Shown here: positions 11,087 through 19,378 of the stretch, piece after piece
How the letters are laid out: every line of letters begins with the position of its first letter
How positions within the stretch are numbered: position 1 is the first letter of the stretch
Assembly (NCBI RefSeq): GCF_008806975.1
Contig: NZ_CP031728.1
Span: 2,997,501 to 3,061,500, forward strand
Length of the DNA stretch: 64,000 bases
Direction: 5' to 3'
Source of the DNA: Cellvibrio sp. KY-GH-1
Lineage (GTDB): Bacteria > Pseudomonadota > Gammaproteobacteria > Pseudomonadales > Cellvibrionaceae
Notes under the pieces: model-generated
Database searches by the model: none
What the model was told of the DNA's origin: nothing
What the model saw: the letters and a program-made list of their open reading frames with translations, nothing else
Made by a program: the position numbers and the translations under genes

Positions 11087-11914
11087 ATGCACTCACTAAA
11101 ACTCGCTCTCGCAGGGCTTGCGATTGCTTTTGGATTTATTAGCACCGCGAATGCGACGCCAATAACGTTCAATCTTACTTCCCCGGACTCTCGCAGCGGT
11201 ATTTACAGCAGCACCTATGCGATGCAATACAACTACGAAGAAGAAGATCTTGGCTTGGCAGTTACCGGCTGGTCTTACGGTATTAAAACCACCACCACAA
11301 AAACCTGTAAGAAATACGACCGTAAAGGCGCGTGTAAAGAGTGGAAAACTACCACTACCACTAGCTTGAACGAAGCGATTGAGCAGGACTATGTTGGCAA
11401 ATGGGATGGTTTAGGCGTTGAAAAAACCGACACTCCCAACCACGCGGTTGACAATGAGGCGGGCGACTACGATATGCACCTGCTCTCTTTCGATGAAATG
11501 GTGAAACTGACTGCTCTTGATATCGGCTGGTATCAAACAGATACCGACATATCTATTCTTGCGTTTAACGGTACCAGCTTCGACAACAGCTCATTACTGG
11601 GAAAAAAATGGCAGGATTTGATTGGCAACGGTTGGCAATTGGTGGGCAACTATTACAACGTCGATAACGGCCCAAATAACGGCGCTGTCAATGCAGGTGG
11701 CATAACATCTCAATACTGGTTGGTTGGCGCCTACAACAGCAACTTTGGCAATGCGTTTACTGGTCCAAACGTCGACAAATCCAAAGGCAACGACTACTAC
11801 AAACTCAAAGGGGTGGTTGTTGAGCGCCCGGTCAAGATTCCTGAGCCAGGTACAGCACTCTTATTAGCGATGGGGTTGCTCGGGCTGACACTTGCTCGCC
11901 GCCGCACCATCTAG
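11087..11914 (+). CDS. PEP-CTERM sorting domain protein (exosortase substrate)
   Basis: The 275-residue protein starts with a signal peptide (MHSLKLALAGLAIAFGFI ... ANA) and ends with a textbook PEP-CTERM tail: PEPGT near residue 252, a hydrophobic helix, then ARRRTI. Such proteins are exported, cleaved at PEP by an exosortase, and displayed or released, often together with exopolysaccharide. The body is Tyr-, Asn- and Thr-rich, with two cysteines inside a Lys/Thr-rich loop (TCKKYDRKGACKEWK) flanked by Thr runs. The ATG at 11087 is preferred because an upstream in-frame ATG at 11012 overlaps the sigma-54 promoter itself. The matching exosortase is not in this window. Confidence 0.88.
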   Translation: MHSLKLALAGLAIAFGFISTANATPITFNLTSPDSRSGIYSSTYAMQYNYEEEDLGLAVTGWSYGIKTTTTKTCKKYDRKGACKEWKTTTTTSLNEAIEQDYVGKWDGLGVEKTDTPNHAVDNEAGDYDMHLLSFDEMVKLTALDIGWYQTDTDISILAFNGTSFDNSSLLGKKWQDLIGNGWQLVGNYYNVDNGPNNGAVNAGGITSQYWLVGAYNSNFGNAFTGPNVDKSKGNDYYKLKGVVVERPVKIPEPGTALLLAMGLLGLTLARRRTI

Positions 11915-11940
11915 TTCACATCGCCAGAACAGCAGATTAA

Positions 11941-11967
11941 AAAAGGGCACCTCGGGTGCCTTTTTTA
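11941..11967 (+). terminator. Terminator of the PEP-CTERM gene
   Basis: GGCACC-TCG-GGTGCC forms a compact stem (11946-11960) between A and T runs, 30 bases past the stop codon. The flanking A4/T6 tracts would also allow some activity in the reverse direction. Confidence 0.9.
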
Positions 11968-11995
11968 TTGCCTATAAATCTGAATCGCTTATGAT
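11968..11995 (+). promoter_or_regulatory. Candidate sigma-70 promoter of the ThuA-PMT-PA14 unit
   Basis: TTGCCT (11968-11973) and TATGAT (11990-11995) are separated by 16 bases, 68 bases upstream of the ThuA ATG. It begins right after the PEP-CTERM terminator, consistent with a new transcription unit. Motif match only. Confidence 0.4.
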
Positions 11996-12063
11996 GGCGC
12001 CGGTTTTATAAAAATAAAAAGAAGACAGGGACAACAATAACAACATACTCGCGAGGTAAAGTT

Positions 12064-12837
12064 ATGCTTAAACGATTCGCCCTATCCCTTGTACTATCCA
12101 GCAGTTTCCTACTCGCAAGCCTAAGCGCCAGCGCCCAACAGTTCAACGTTTTACTGTTTACCAAAACCAATGGCTGGCACCATGAAGCCATCAACGAAGG
12201 TGTAGACGCGGTGCGCAAACTGGCGGTGCGCCACCACTTTGCGGTGGATTGGCACGAAGACGCCAGTATTTTTAACGATGAAAAATTAAAAAAATATCAG
12301 GCCGTCATCTTCCTGATGACAACCGGCGATATTCTCAACGATGAACAGCAAGCCGCCATGGAGCGCTTTATTCGCTCCGGCAAAGGCTTCGTGGGCGTGC
12401 ACAGCGCCTCCGATACTGAATACGACTGGGATTGGTACACCAAAATGGTAGGCCGCACGTTCCATATTCATCCGGAAATCCAAACTGCCGAACTGGAAGT
12501 ACTCAACCAGAAATTCCCCGGCGTTGAGCGCATGCCAGAACGTTTTTTATGGACCGATGAATGGTACGAATTCGGTGCAGAACGCATTAAGGGTTTGAAT
12601 TACATTTTGGCAGTTGATGAGCAAACCTTTAATCCAACAGTAGATTGGGGAACCAAAAAAGGACAAGGGATGGGCAAGTTCCACCCCATTGCCTGGTATC
12701 ACAACTACGATGGCGGTCGCGCCTTCTATACCGCACTGGGCCATTTACCCGCAACCTACAGCGATAAAATGTTCCTGGAACATATTTATGGCGGGCTTTA
12801 TTGGGCCGCTACTGGTAAAGGCATTCGCAAAAAATAA
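12064..12837 (+). CDS. ThuA-like (trehalose utilization) secreted protein
   Basis: The 257-residue protein has a signal peptide (MLKRFALSLVLSSSFLLA ... SASA, cleavage near 24) and one ThuA-like domain, a class I glutamine amidotransferase-like fold. Recognisable parts are FTKTNGWHHEAI, GKGFVGVHSASDTEYDW and HPIAWYHNYDGGRAFYTALGH near the C terminus. Members are common beside sugar-metabolism genes in environmental bacteria, but their biochemical role is mostly unsettled. A good ribosome site (GAGGTAA) precedes the ATG. The mannosyltransferase gene starts only 34 bases downstream, so the two are probably co-transcribed. Confidence 0.88.
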   Translation: MLKRFALSLVLSSSFLLASLSASAQQFNVLLFTKTNGWHHEAINEGVDAVRKLAVRHHFAVDWHEDASIFNDEKLKKYQAVIFLMTTGDILNDEQQAAMERFIRSGKGFVGVHSASDTEYDWDWYTKMVGRTFHIHPEIQTAELEVLNQKFPGVERMPERFLWTDEWYEFGAERIKGLNYILAVDEQTFNPTVDWGTKKGQGMGKFHPIAWYHNYDGGRAFYTALGHLPATYSDKMFLEHIYGGLYWAATGKGIRKK

Positions 12838-12871
12838 CCCCTGACAAAAACCTACATTTAATAACAAGATT

Positions 12872-14374
12872 ATGAAAACATTCTTTAAGACCTACGCGCG
12901 ATTTATTTATCCAATCGTCATTTTGCTGGTCTCATACAGCATTTATTTTCCCTACTACGGCACACCTCAGGCGATGTTTTGGGACGAAAACTACCACGTG
13001 CCCAATGCGCAAAAACACATCGATGGCATGATGTATATGGAGCCTCATCCGCCGCTCGGCAAAATGCTGATGGCCGTTGGTGAAGTTTTATTTGGCGATA
13101 ATGAGGGCATTAACAAGCAGGCACTGTTAGAAACGGATTATTTAACTGGCGATGCAGCACCACCCACGATGACCTACAAAGGATATCGCTGGCCGTCGGT
13201 GGTAATGATGGCCTTTTCGGTAGTGTTTTTTTACGGAATTATCAACTGTATCACCCAACGGATGTGGCTTGCTGCCGCGTTTACGTCGTTGGTAATTTTC
13301 GATAACGCGTTGGTGATTCATTCTCGCGCTGCACACCTCGATGGTATTCAACTATTTTTTGTTCTCGGTGCCGTGTACTTTTTTGTCCGCGCAGCAACTC
13401 AATTTATTCATTACCAGCGCGCCGTACGCTTATCAGACTACGTTATCATTGGTATATGGATTGGCTTGGGAATAATGGTCAAAGTTACCGCCGCCATTTT
13501 ACTGTTGCTGTTTGCGATGCTTTATATTGTTGAACAATGGCCACAAATTAAAATTTGGGATTGGCGCGCACTACTAAAACGCTTGGTAACAACTGTGCCT
13601 TCTGCGGTAATCCCCGTTGTGTTGTGCATACTGGCAGTATTTTATATACACATAGGTATGGGCACTAAAGTGGTAGCCAACAAAACCTATAAAGCATCGC
13701 CGGAGTATTTAAATCAAATCCGAATGGGAGACACCTGGTCATTTAAGACCTTTCAGTTGGGCTTACGTGATAACTGGAAATACATGAGTGAATACGCAGA
13801 CGGGGTGCCACGCCTGGATGTGTGTAAACCGGACGAAAACGGCAGCTACGCGCTGGGCTGGCCACTGAGCAAAAAAACTATCAGTTACCGTTGGGACAGA
13901 AACGTGGAAGACGGTAAGGTAATTGTTAAATACAAATACCTAATTGGTAATCCGATTGTGTGGTTCTCTGTGGTGGGCGGATTAATTTTGTCTATCGGAT
14001 TAATCATCAGCCGCTACGTATACAACAACCCAGTGAAGGATGAAAAACTCTTTTATTGGATTTGCGCCTTCACTGGACTCTATCTCGCCTATATGGTGAC
14101 CATCCTGCAAATTGAGCGGGTGATGTACCTCTACCACTATTTTATTGCGCTGATTTTCGGAGCGATAAATCTCTCGCTGATTTACACCTATATTTATCGC
14201 GATGAAGTTATTGCCAATAACAAACACACAATTATCAATACAGTCCTATTTGCAGCGCTGGTGATTGCAATTTTTGCTTTCTTCTCGCCGTTCACTTACA
14301 GCTTCGGCCTAACCGAAGATCAATTTGAAATGCGCAACTGGTTCGATTTCTGGAAACTGCAGGTGGTGAGATAA
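12872..14374 (+). CDS. PMT-family (GT39-like) phospholipid-carrier-dependent mannosyltransferase
   Basis: This 500-residue polytopic membrane protein resembles protein O-mannosyltransferases, which move a sugar from a polyprenyl-phosphate carrier to a protein or glycan on the outer face of the inner membrane. The first extracytoplasmic loop carries the expected acidic pair in FWDENYH (Asp38-Glu39) followed by PHPPLGKMLMAVGE. Roughly ten hydrophobic segments follow, ending with a histidine/tyrosine-rich pair of helices (VMYLYHYFIALIFG). It lies 34 bases after the ThuA gene and 5 bases before the PA14 gene, so the three form one unit. The acceptor is unknown. Confidence 0.85.
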   Translation: MKTFFKTYARFIYPIVILLVSYSIYFPYYGTPQAMFWDENYHVPNAQKHIDGMMYMEPHPPLGKMLMAVGEVLFGDNEGINKQALLETDYLTGDAAPPTMTYKGYRWPSVVMMAFSVVFFYGIINCITQRMWLAAAFTSLVIFDNALVIHSRAAHLDGIQLFFVLGAVYFFVRAATQFIHYQRAVRLSDYVIIGIWIGLGIMVKVTAAILLLLFAMLYIVEQWPQIKIWDWRALLKRLVTTVPSAVIPVVLCILAVFYIHIGMGTKVVANKTYKASPEYLNQIRMGDTWSFKTFQLGLRDNWKYMSEYADGVPRLDVCKPDENGSYALGWPLSKKTISYRWDRNVEDGKVIVKYKYLIGNPIVWFSVVGGLILSIGLIISRYVYNNPVKDEKLFYWICAFTGLYLAYMVTILQIERVMYLYHYFIALIFGAINLSLIYTYIYRDEVIANNKHTIINTVLFAALVIAIFAFFSPFTYSFGLTEDQFEMRNWFDFWKLQVVR

Positions 14375-14379
14375 TAATT

Positions 14380-14943
14380 ATGAACATTCAATCCTACTTA
14401 ACTAAAAACTGGCTGTTCTCATTTGCACTCCTATTTGTGAGCCTGCTTATCGTCTACCGAATCGTTCCCGTCACTGTGGACCACGTTGTTAAACTGGTAA
14501 TCAGTAAAAATCGCGTGAGTATCGCCAATATTTACCAGCAACGCGATATAGAAAACACCAGCGAAGTCTGGGTGGACGTATTGGACCTGGAACATAAAAG
14601 CCGGTTCGGTCACCCCAAGCTGGGAAATGTAGCCAATTATTCAGATGATTTTTTTGTCGATGTTGACCATAAAATCACCGTGAAAAATTCGGACACCTAT
14701 CGCTTTATGGTAGGCAGTGATGACGGTTTTTCCTTGAGCATTGATGGCAAACTTATTTGTGAACACCTTGGCGATCGCCCTTTCAGCGTACAGCCTTGCC
14801 TGATCCACCTTGCAGAAGGAGAGCACCAAGTACATGTCTCCTATTTCCAGGGGTACGGCAATTCCGGCTTCACTGTCGAGTATGCGCGCGGCGATGAAAA
14901 GCCGCGCTGGTTTGGAGAGGATTCAAATAGCGTAAAATTCTAA
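14380..14943 (+). CDS. Membrane-anchored PA14-domain protein
   Basis: The 187-residue protein has one N-terminal transmembrane segment (about residues 11-30, WLFSFALLFVSLLIVYRIV) and an extracytoplasmic PA14 beta-barrel domain. The PA14 signature is clear in YRFMVGSDDGFSLSIDGKLI and in HLAEGEHQVHVSYFQGYG near the end. PA14 domains usually bind carbohydrate. With a start 5 bases after the mannosyltransferase stop, it may help that enzyme bind its glycan acceptor or product; this is inference from gene order. Confidence 0.82.
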   Translation: MNIQSYLTKNWLFSFALLFVSLLIVYRIVPVTVDHVVKLVISKNRVSIANIYQQRDIENTSEVWVDVLDLEHKSRFGHPKLGNVANYSDDFFVDVDHKITVKNSDTYRFMVGSDDGFSLSIDGKLICEHLGDRPFSVQPCLIHLAEGEHQVHVSYFQGYGNSGFTVEYARGDEKPRWFGEDSNSVKF

Positions 14944-14965
14944 ACGCTGATTCGTTCCCGCCAAC

Positions 14966-14995
14966 AACGCCTGCTTTTGCAGGCGTTTTGTTTTT
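14966..14995 (+). terminator. Terminator after the PA14 gene
   Basis: A perfect 8-bp stem ACGCCTGC-TTTT-GCAGGCGT (14967-14986) is followed by TTTGTTTTT, 23 bases past the stop codon. Confidence 0.92.
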
Positions 14996-15198
14996 ATAGG
15001 TATTAAGCTTTTAGCGCCATATTGAACCGTACCTCACTACTATAGGAACAGGCCCGCACTGTCTCTGCGTCAAGCTTCAAACTTTCGCAATTCCATCTTC
15101 ATCCGCGATTCACAATTCACAACCCTTGCCCATACTAAAGCGGCTTTCGCTTTGCCACGGTCACTTGTGCAACCCAAGCGCAACATTTAAGGGAAGTA

Positions 15199-16563
15199 AT
15201 GATGAAAACTTTGCTCGCCAACCGCGTCTTTGTCAAAACGATTTCGCAATGCCTGCCACGGCTATTATCAGCATTATTACTCTGTGCCACATCACCTGCC
15301 ATTGCCAAAACAATCCATGTCACTAAAAAAATAGATTCGCAAGATGGTATTTGCGATAGCGATTGCTCACTGCGCGAAGCAATTAATTACGTAAATAGCC
15401 ATAAAGACCTTAGCCATAGCATTATTTTAGATACCGGAATTTACCAGATATCGCTGATCACACCCCGTGATAGCGAAGAAAATGAAGCCGGCGTGGAAGA
15501 TGACAACCAAAATGGCGATATAGATATCTGGGGTAAAGTGACAATTTATGGATCAACACAAGGGCAAACTACTATCGATGCGCAACAACTGGATCGGCAT
15601 TTCACAGTGGCATTCGGTGCCGATGTTACGTTAAAAAATCTTCGTTTGGTCAACGGCATGACCCAGATGCAGGGTGGCTCCATTATGAATCTCTCCACGC
15701 TGAACATCGTGGATTGCCAATTTTCCGATAACACTGCCGAAGCTTTATTCAACGATGCCACGGGTGGTGCCATCAACAACCAACAACGACTCACGATAAA
15801 ACGCACAGAGTTTACTGACAACCTAGCCATTGCACACAACCATTTAAAAGCTATCGGCGGCGCATTGCATAACGCAGGTTATCTCTCTATGCGCGATAGC
15901 AGTTTTCGTCGTAACAAAACAGTATCCGCTGTAGATGAAAGTTACGGCGGCGCGCTGCACAATCAATATAACGCTGATATAGCGCGATCTTTGTTTACTG
16001 AAAACCGTACCGAAACCGGTGGGATGGCGATTTACAACTCGCGCAATTTAACAGTCGCCAACAGCACTATTAGTGGCAACCAGGGAGATGGCAATTCCAC
16101 CAACGGCGCAGTGCACAATATCGGCAAGCTCTCACTCATTCACACCAGCATTGTAAGCAACACCCTTGGTAGTGGCTTTTATAATCTGGGTGACGGCGCT
16201 ATTCGCAATAGCATTATCCTCAACAATAGCAGTGACACTTCCGTACACAACGCCAGCAATTGCATAAATAACAATAACCAATTAATTACGCGCGGCCTGT
16301 TATTAGGTAGCGGCAATAATTTGTGCGCTGGCGAATTGCATATTCAAGATTCGGAAATCTACTCACGCGTACTTGCACCTTTGGCGGCAAATAATGCCGC
16401 GCTGGAAACACACGCACTTCTGCGACTGAGCCCCGCAGTAGATGCGGGTATTGGTTCTTGCAGTACTTTTGACCAACGCCGGCAACCCCGACCTATTGAT
16501 GGCGACCACAACAGCGTTGCGAATTGCGACCTGGGGGCATACGAACGTCAAGCCAACGATTAA
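15199..16563 (+). CDS. CSLREA-domain beta-helix secreted protein, paralog 1
   Basis: First of five tandem paralogs (454 residues). A signal peptide covers about residues 1-36. The CSLREA box follows (DGICDSDCSLREAI), then an acidic loop (residues near 95-112, ending NGDIDIWG) and repeats of the type GGAI-N-x-L-x-I-x-x-S-x-F that should form a right-handed parallel beta-helix. The end carries SPAVDAGIGSCS ... CDLGAYE, a choice-of-anchor-Q type tail. Such proteins are exported and surface-linked or released; no catalytic residues can be named. This copy is the most divergent (DQRRQPRPIDGDHNS instead of DQRWQPRPVDGNADG). The start may be 15199 or the adjacent ATG at 15202, after GGGAAG. Confidence 0.85.
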   Translation: MMKTLLANRVFVKTISQCLPRLLSALLLCATSPAIAKTIHVTKKIDSQDGICDSDCSLREAINYVNSHKDLSHSIILDTGIYQISLITPRDSEENEAGVEDDNQNGDIDIWGKVTIYGSTQGQTTIDAQQLDRHFTVAFGADVTLKNLRLVNGMTQMQGGSIMNLSTLNIVDCQFSDNTAEALFNDATGGAINNQQRLTIKRTEFTDNLAIAHNHLKAIGGALHNAGYLSMRDSSFRRNKTVSAVDESYGGALHNQYNADIARSLFTENRTETGGMAIYNSRNLTVANSTISGNQGDGNSTNGAVHNIGKLSLIHTSIVSNTLGSGFYNLGDGAIRNSIILNNSSDTSVHNASNCINNNNQLITRGLLLGSGNNLCAGELHIQDSEIYSRVLAPLAANNAALETHALLRLSPAVDAGIGSCSTFDQRRQPRPIDGDHNSVANCDLGAYERQAND

Positions 16564-16598
16564 ATGCTTTCCATTTCATAAACTTAAAGGAGTTAAAC

Positions 16599-17957
16599 AT
16601 GCGCACTGCGATATTTTTTTCTCGTCATTTGCTGACCAGTTGCTGCGCTGTATTTGCAATCTGCGCCAGTACAGACACACTCGCAGCACAATTTGTCGTA
16701 ACCAAAACAACCGATTCGTTTGATGGCACTTGCGACACTGACTGTTCACTGCGCGAAGCAGTGCACGCAGCCAATCAAATACCCGGTGAACATAACATTA
16801 AACTCGAACCACTGACGTATGTTTACTCTATTCCCGCACCACGCGATGAAGAAGGAATAACTTTTGAAGAGGATGATATAAGCATCGGCGATATTGAAGT
16901 GCGTCAGTCAATCACTATCACAGGCTCCAAAACCGGTTCAACCGTCATCAATGCCAACTTCAAAGATCGACACTTCTCTGTAACTAACAACGCAACGCTA
17001 TCTTTGAGGAACGTTGCGCTCACCGGTGGACGTTGCTCCACGTTCGGAGGCGCGATATTGAATCGCGGCTCGCTGTATCTTCAGCAGGTTGTCATGGACC
17101 GCAATTTTGCGAGCGCGTGGATGGGCGGCGGCGGCGGCGCCATTGCAAATTTTAATGAAATGGAAATTCGACGCAGTAGCTTTAGTCGCAATGTAGCGTC
17201 ATTTGGTGATTCAGGATCAGCGATGGGTGGTGCAATTTTTAATTCGGGTAAGGCATATATACGCGATAGCGCATTTCGCCAGAACCGCGCAACAACGGAT
17301 GACGTCACCAGTCAGGGTGGCGCGATTTACAATGATGGCATCGCCGATATAGGCCGATCAATTTTTATAAAAAATGCGGCGGCGGGGGGAGGTATGGCAC
17401 TTTACAATCGGGGCCAGATGTCGGTCAGCAACGCCACAGTAAGTGATAGCACCGGTGAAGATATCTATTATTTCGGCGCAGTACAAAATACGACATCAGG
17501 CACACTGACTCTCATACACACGTCCATTCTTGGTAGCATTTTTGGTTCAGGCCTACTGAATTATGGCGCGGTCAGCATTCGCAACAGTATTATCATCGAC
17601 AATAAATACAGTAGTGAATTTAGCACTGAATATGAGGACTATAAAAACTGCGTCAACTACGCTCCTTCATCGCTTTTCAAAACTAAAGGTCTCTTACTTG
17701 GCAACGGCAACACCAAATGCACCGGTGAAATACACGCAGACGACTCCACAGCTTACAGCGAAATAGTCGCGCCCTTGGCGCAAAATAATTATGAGTTAGA
17801 GTCCTATGCGTTATTACCTAATAGCCCGGCAATAGATGCTGCAGTGGGCTCGTGCAGCTTGCATGACCAGCGTTGGCTGCCACGACCAATCGATGGCAAC
17901 GCAGATGGTATCGCCGCGTGTGACTTAGGCCCAATTGAAATGCAGATGGCAGAGTAA
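16599..17957 (+). CDS. CSLREA-domain beta-helix secreted protein, paralog 2
   Basis: Second tandem paralog, 452 residues. The ATG at 16599 is chosen because it follows a strong AAAGGAG site and starts a proper signal peptide; an earlier in-frame start at 16524 would overlap paralog 1. The CSLREA box reads DGTCDTDCSLREAV. The acidic loop is FEEDDISIGDIEV, and the beta-helix repeats include GGAIFNSGKAYIRDSAFRQN. The C terminus ends SPAIDAAVGSCS ... CDLGPIE. A glycine run (WMGGGGGAIANF) interrupts one turn. It lies 35 bases after paralog 1, consistent with one transcript. Confidence 0.85.
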   Translation: MRTAIFFSRHLLTSCCAVFAICASTDTLAAQFVVTKTTDSFDGTCDTDCSLREAVHAANQIPGEHNIKLEPLTYVYSIPAPRDEEGITFEEDDISIGDIEVRQSITITGSKTGSTVINANFKDRHFSVTNNATLSLRNVALTGGRCSTFGGAILNRGSLYLQQVVMDRNFASAWMGGGGGAIANFNEMEIRRSSFSRNVASFGDSGSAMGGAIFNSGKAYIRDSAFRQNRATTDDVTSQGGAIYNDGIADIGRSIFIKNAAAGGGMALYNRGQMSVSNATVSDSTGEDIYYFGAVQNTTSGTLTLIHTSILGSIFGSGLLNYGAVSIRNSIIIDNKYSSEFSTEYEDYKNCVNYAPSSLFKTKGLLLGNGNTKCTGEIHADDSTAYSEIVAPLAQNNYELESYALLPNSPAIDAAVGSCSLHDQRWLPRPIDGNADGIAACDLGPIEMQMAE

Positions 17958-17986
17958 ATAAGCAAACAATAGATAAGGACCTCAGA

Positions 17987-19339
17987 ATGAAAACTTCCAT
18001 TAAGCTTATTTTTCTCAACCTAACGATTTCACTACTACCACTTTATTTATACAGCGGCAGTGCGTTCGCCGACACAATTCGGGTCACCAAAACTACGGAC
18101 TCGTTCGACGGAAGATGCAATACAGATTGCTCACTCAGGGAAGCTATATGGCAGGCCAATAGAACACCCGGTGCGCATTACATTATTCTGGACGAAGGTG
18201 AATACCAACTGACATTGCCGCCACCCTATAACATCAACGGCGAGCAACTGCCTGAAGATGAAGCACGCAATGGCGATCTGGATATTAAAGGACAAATATT
18301 TATTAAAGGCACAGACACAGGCACAACAGTGATCAATGCCACCCAGCTCGATCGCCACTTCACCGCATTACCCAAAGCCACTGTTACACTGAAAAATTTA
18401 ACCCTTATTAATGGAAAAAACGCCAATCAAGGCGGTTCCATTATGAACCTGGCAACGCTGGTTATTGAGCACTGCATATTTAAAAACAACAGTGTCGATT
18501 CAGCACTCTACCGAGTCGATGGTGGTGCCATCGCCAACTATGCGAACGCCCGCATTCAGCGCAGTGAGTTTATCAACAACTCAGTGAATTCCACCAACGC
18601 CAAAGATTCAACAGGCGGTGCAATTTATAACAGTGGTAACTTGCTGGTGCGCGACACAGTCTTTCGGGCCAACCAGGCGATCTCTGCTCCACTTTACGGT
18701 CACGGAGGAGCGATAAGCAGCACCAACAAGGCCGATATTGCCCGCTCGATATTTATCGGAAATAAAACGACTGGCGGCGGCATGGCGATTTTTTCTATGT
18801 ACGACATGAAATTGAGCAATATCACCGTTAGCGATAACTCGGGCAACAACCCCTATCGCATGGGCGCGCTGGAATCCATCGGAAAAATATCCATCATCAA
18901 TAGCACTATAGTGAACAATCACGGCGGGGCCGGCGTGCAGACAACGAGCGAGACACTTATTCGCAACAGCATTATTTTAAATAACTATGATACCCCAACC
19001 CCGGCGAGTAGCAGCCCTGCACCAAATAACTGTGATCACCTGGGCGCAAGCAATAAATTAACTACGCGCGGCTTACTACTCGGAGAAGGCAATACCGAAT
19101 GCACTGGTGAGATCTATGTGGAGGACGAAAATACTTTCACCCAGGTGCTCTCCCCTTTAGCAAAAAATAATTATCACATGGAAACACACGCACTGCGACC
19201 AAACAGCCCCGCCATTGATGCAGGAATAGGTTCATGCAGCGCCCATGATCAACGCTGGCAACCAAGACCTGTCGATGGGAATGCCGATGGTGTTCCCGGT
19301 TGTGATCTAGGTTCGTTCGAATACCAAACCAGCGATTGA
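17987..19339 (+). CDS. CSLREA-domain beta-helix secreted protein, paralog 3
   Basis: Third tandem paralog, 450 residues, starting 29 bases after paralog 2 behind AAGGACC. It has a signal peptide (to about SAFA at 28), the box DGRCNTDCSLREAI, an acidic loop ending RNGDLDIKG, and beta-helix repeats. GGGMAIFSMYD replaces the usual MAIYN turn. The conserved tail is RGLLLGEGNTECTGEIYV, then SPAIDAGIGSCSAHDQRW ... CDLGSFEYQ. Cysteines occur in the CSLREA box and in the C-terminal GSC/CDLG pair, suggesting disulfides after export. Function is unknown. Confidence 0.85.
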   Translation: MKTSIKLIFLNLTISLLPLYLYSGSAFADTIRVTKTTDSFDGRCNTDCSLREAIWQANRTPGAHYIILDEGEYQLTLPPPYNINGEQLPEDEARNGDLDIKGQIFIKGTDTGTTVINATQLDRHFTALPKATVTLKNLTLINGKNANQGGSIMNLATLVIEHCIFKNNSVDSALYRVDGGAIANYANARIQRSEFINNSVNSTNAKDSTGGAIYNSGNLLVRDTVFRANQAISAPLYGHGGAISSTNKADIARSIFIGNKTTGGGMAIFSMYDMKLSNITVSDNSGNNPYRMGALESIGKISIINSTIVNNHGGAGVQTTSETLIRNSIILNNYDTPTPASSSPAPNNCDHLGASNKLTTRGLLLGEGNTECTGEIYVEDENTFTQVLSPLAKNNYHMETHALRPNSPAIDAGIGSCSAHDQRWQPRPVDGNADGVPGCDLGSFEYQTSD

Positions 19340-19378
19340 CTTTTCCCTAGTCACAACCACCAAGCAAAGGAATCGACA

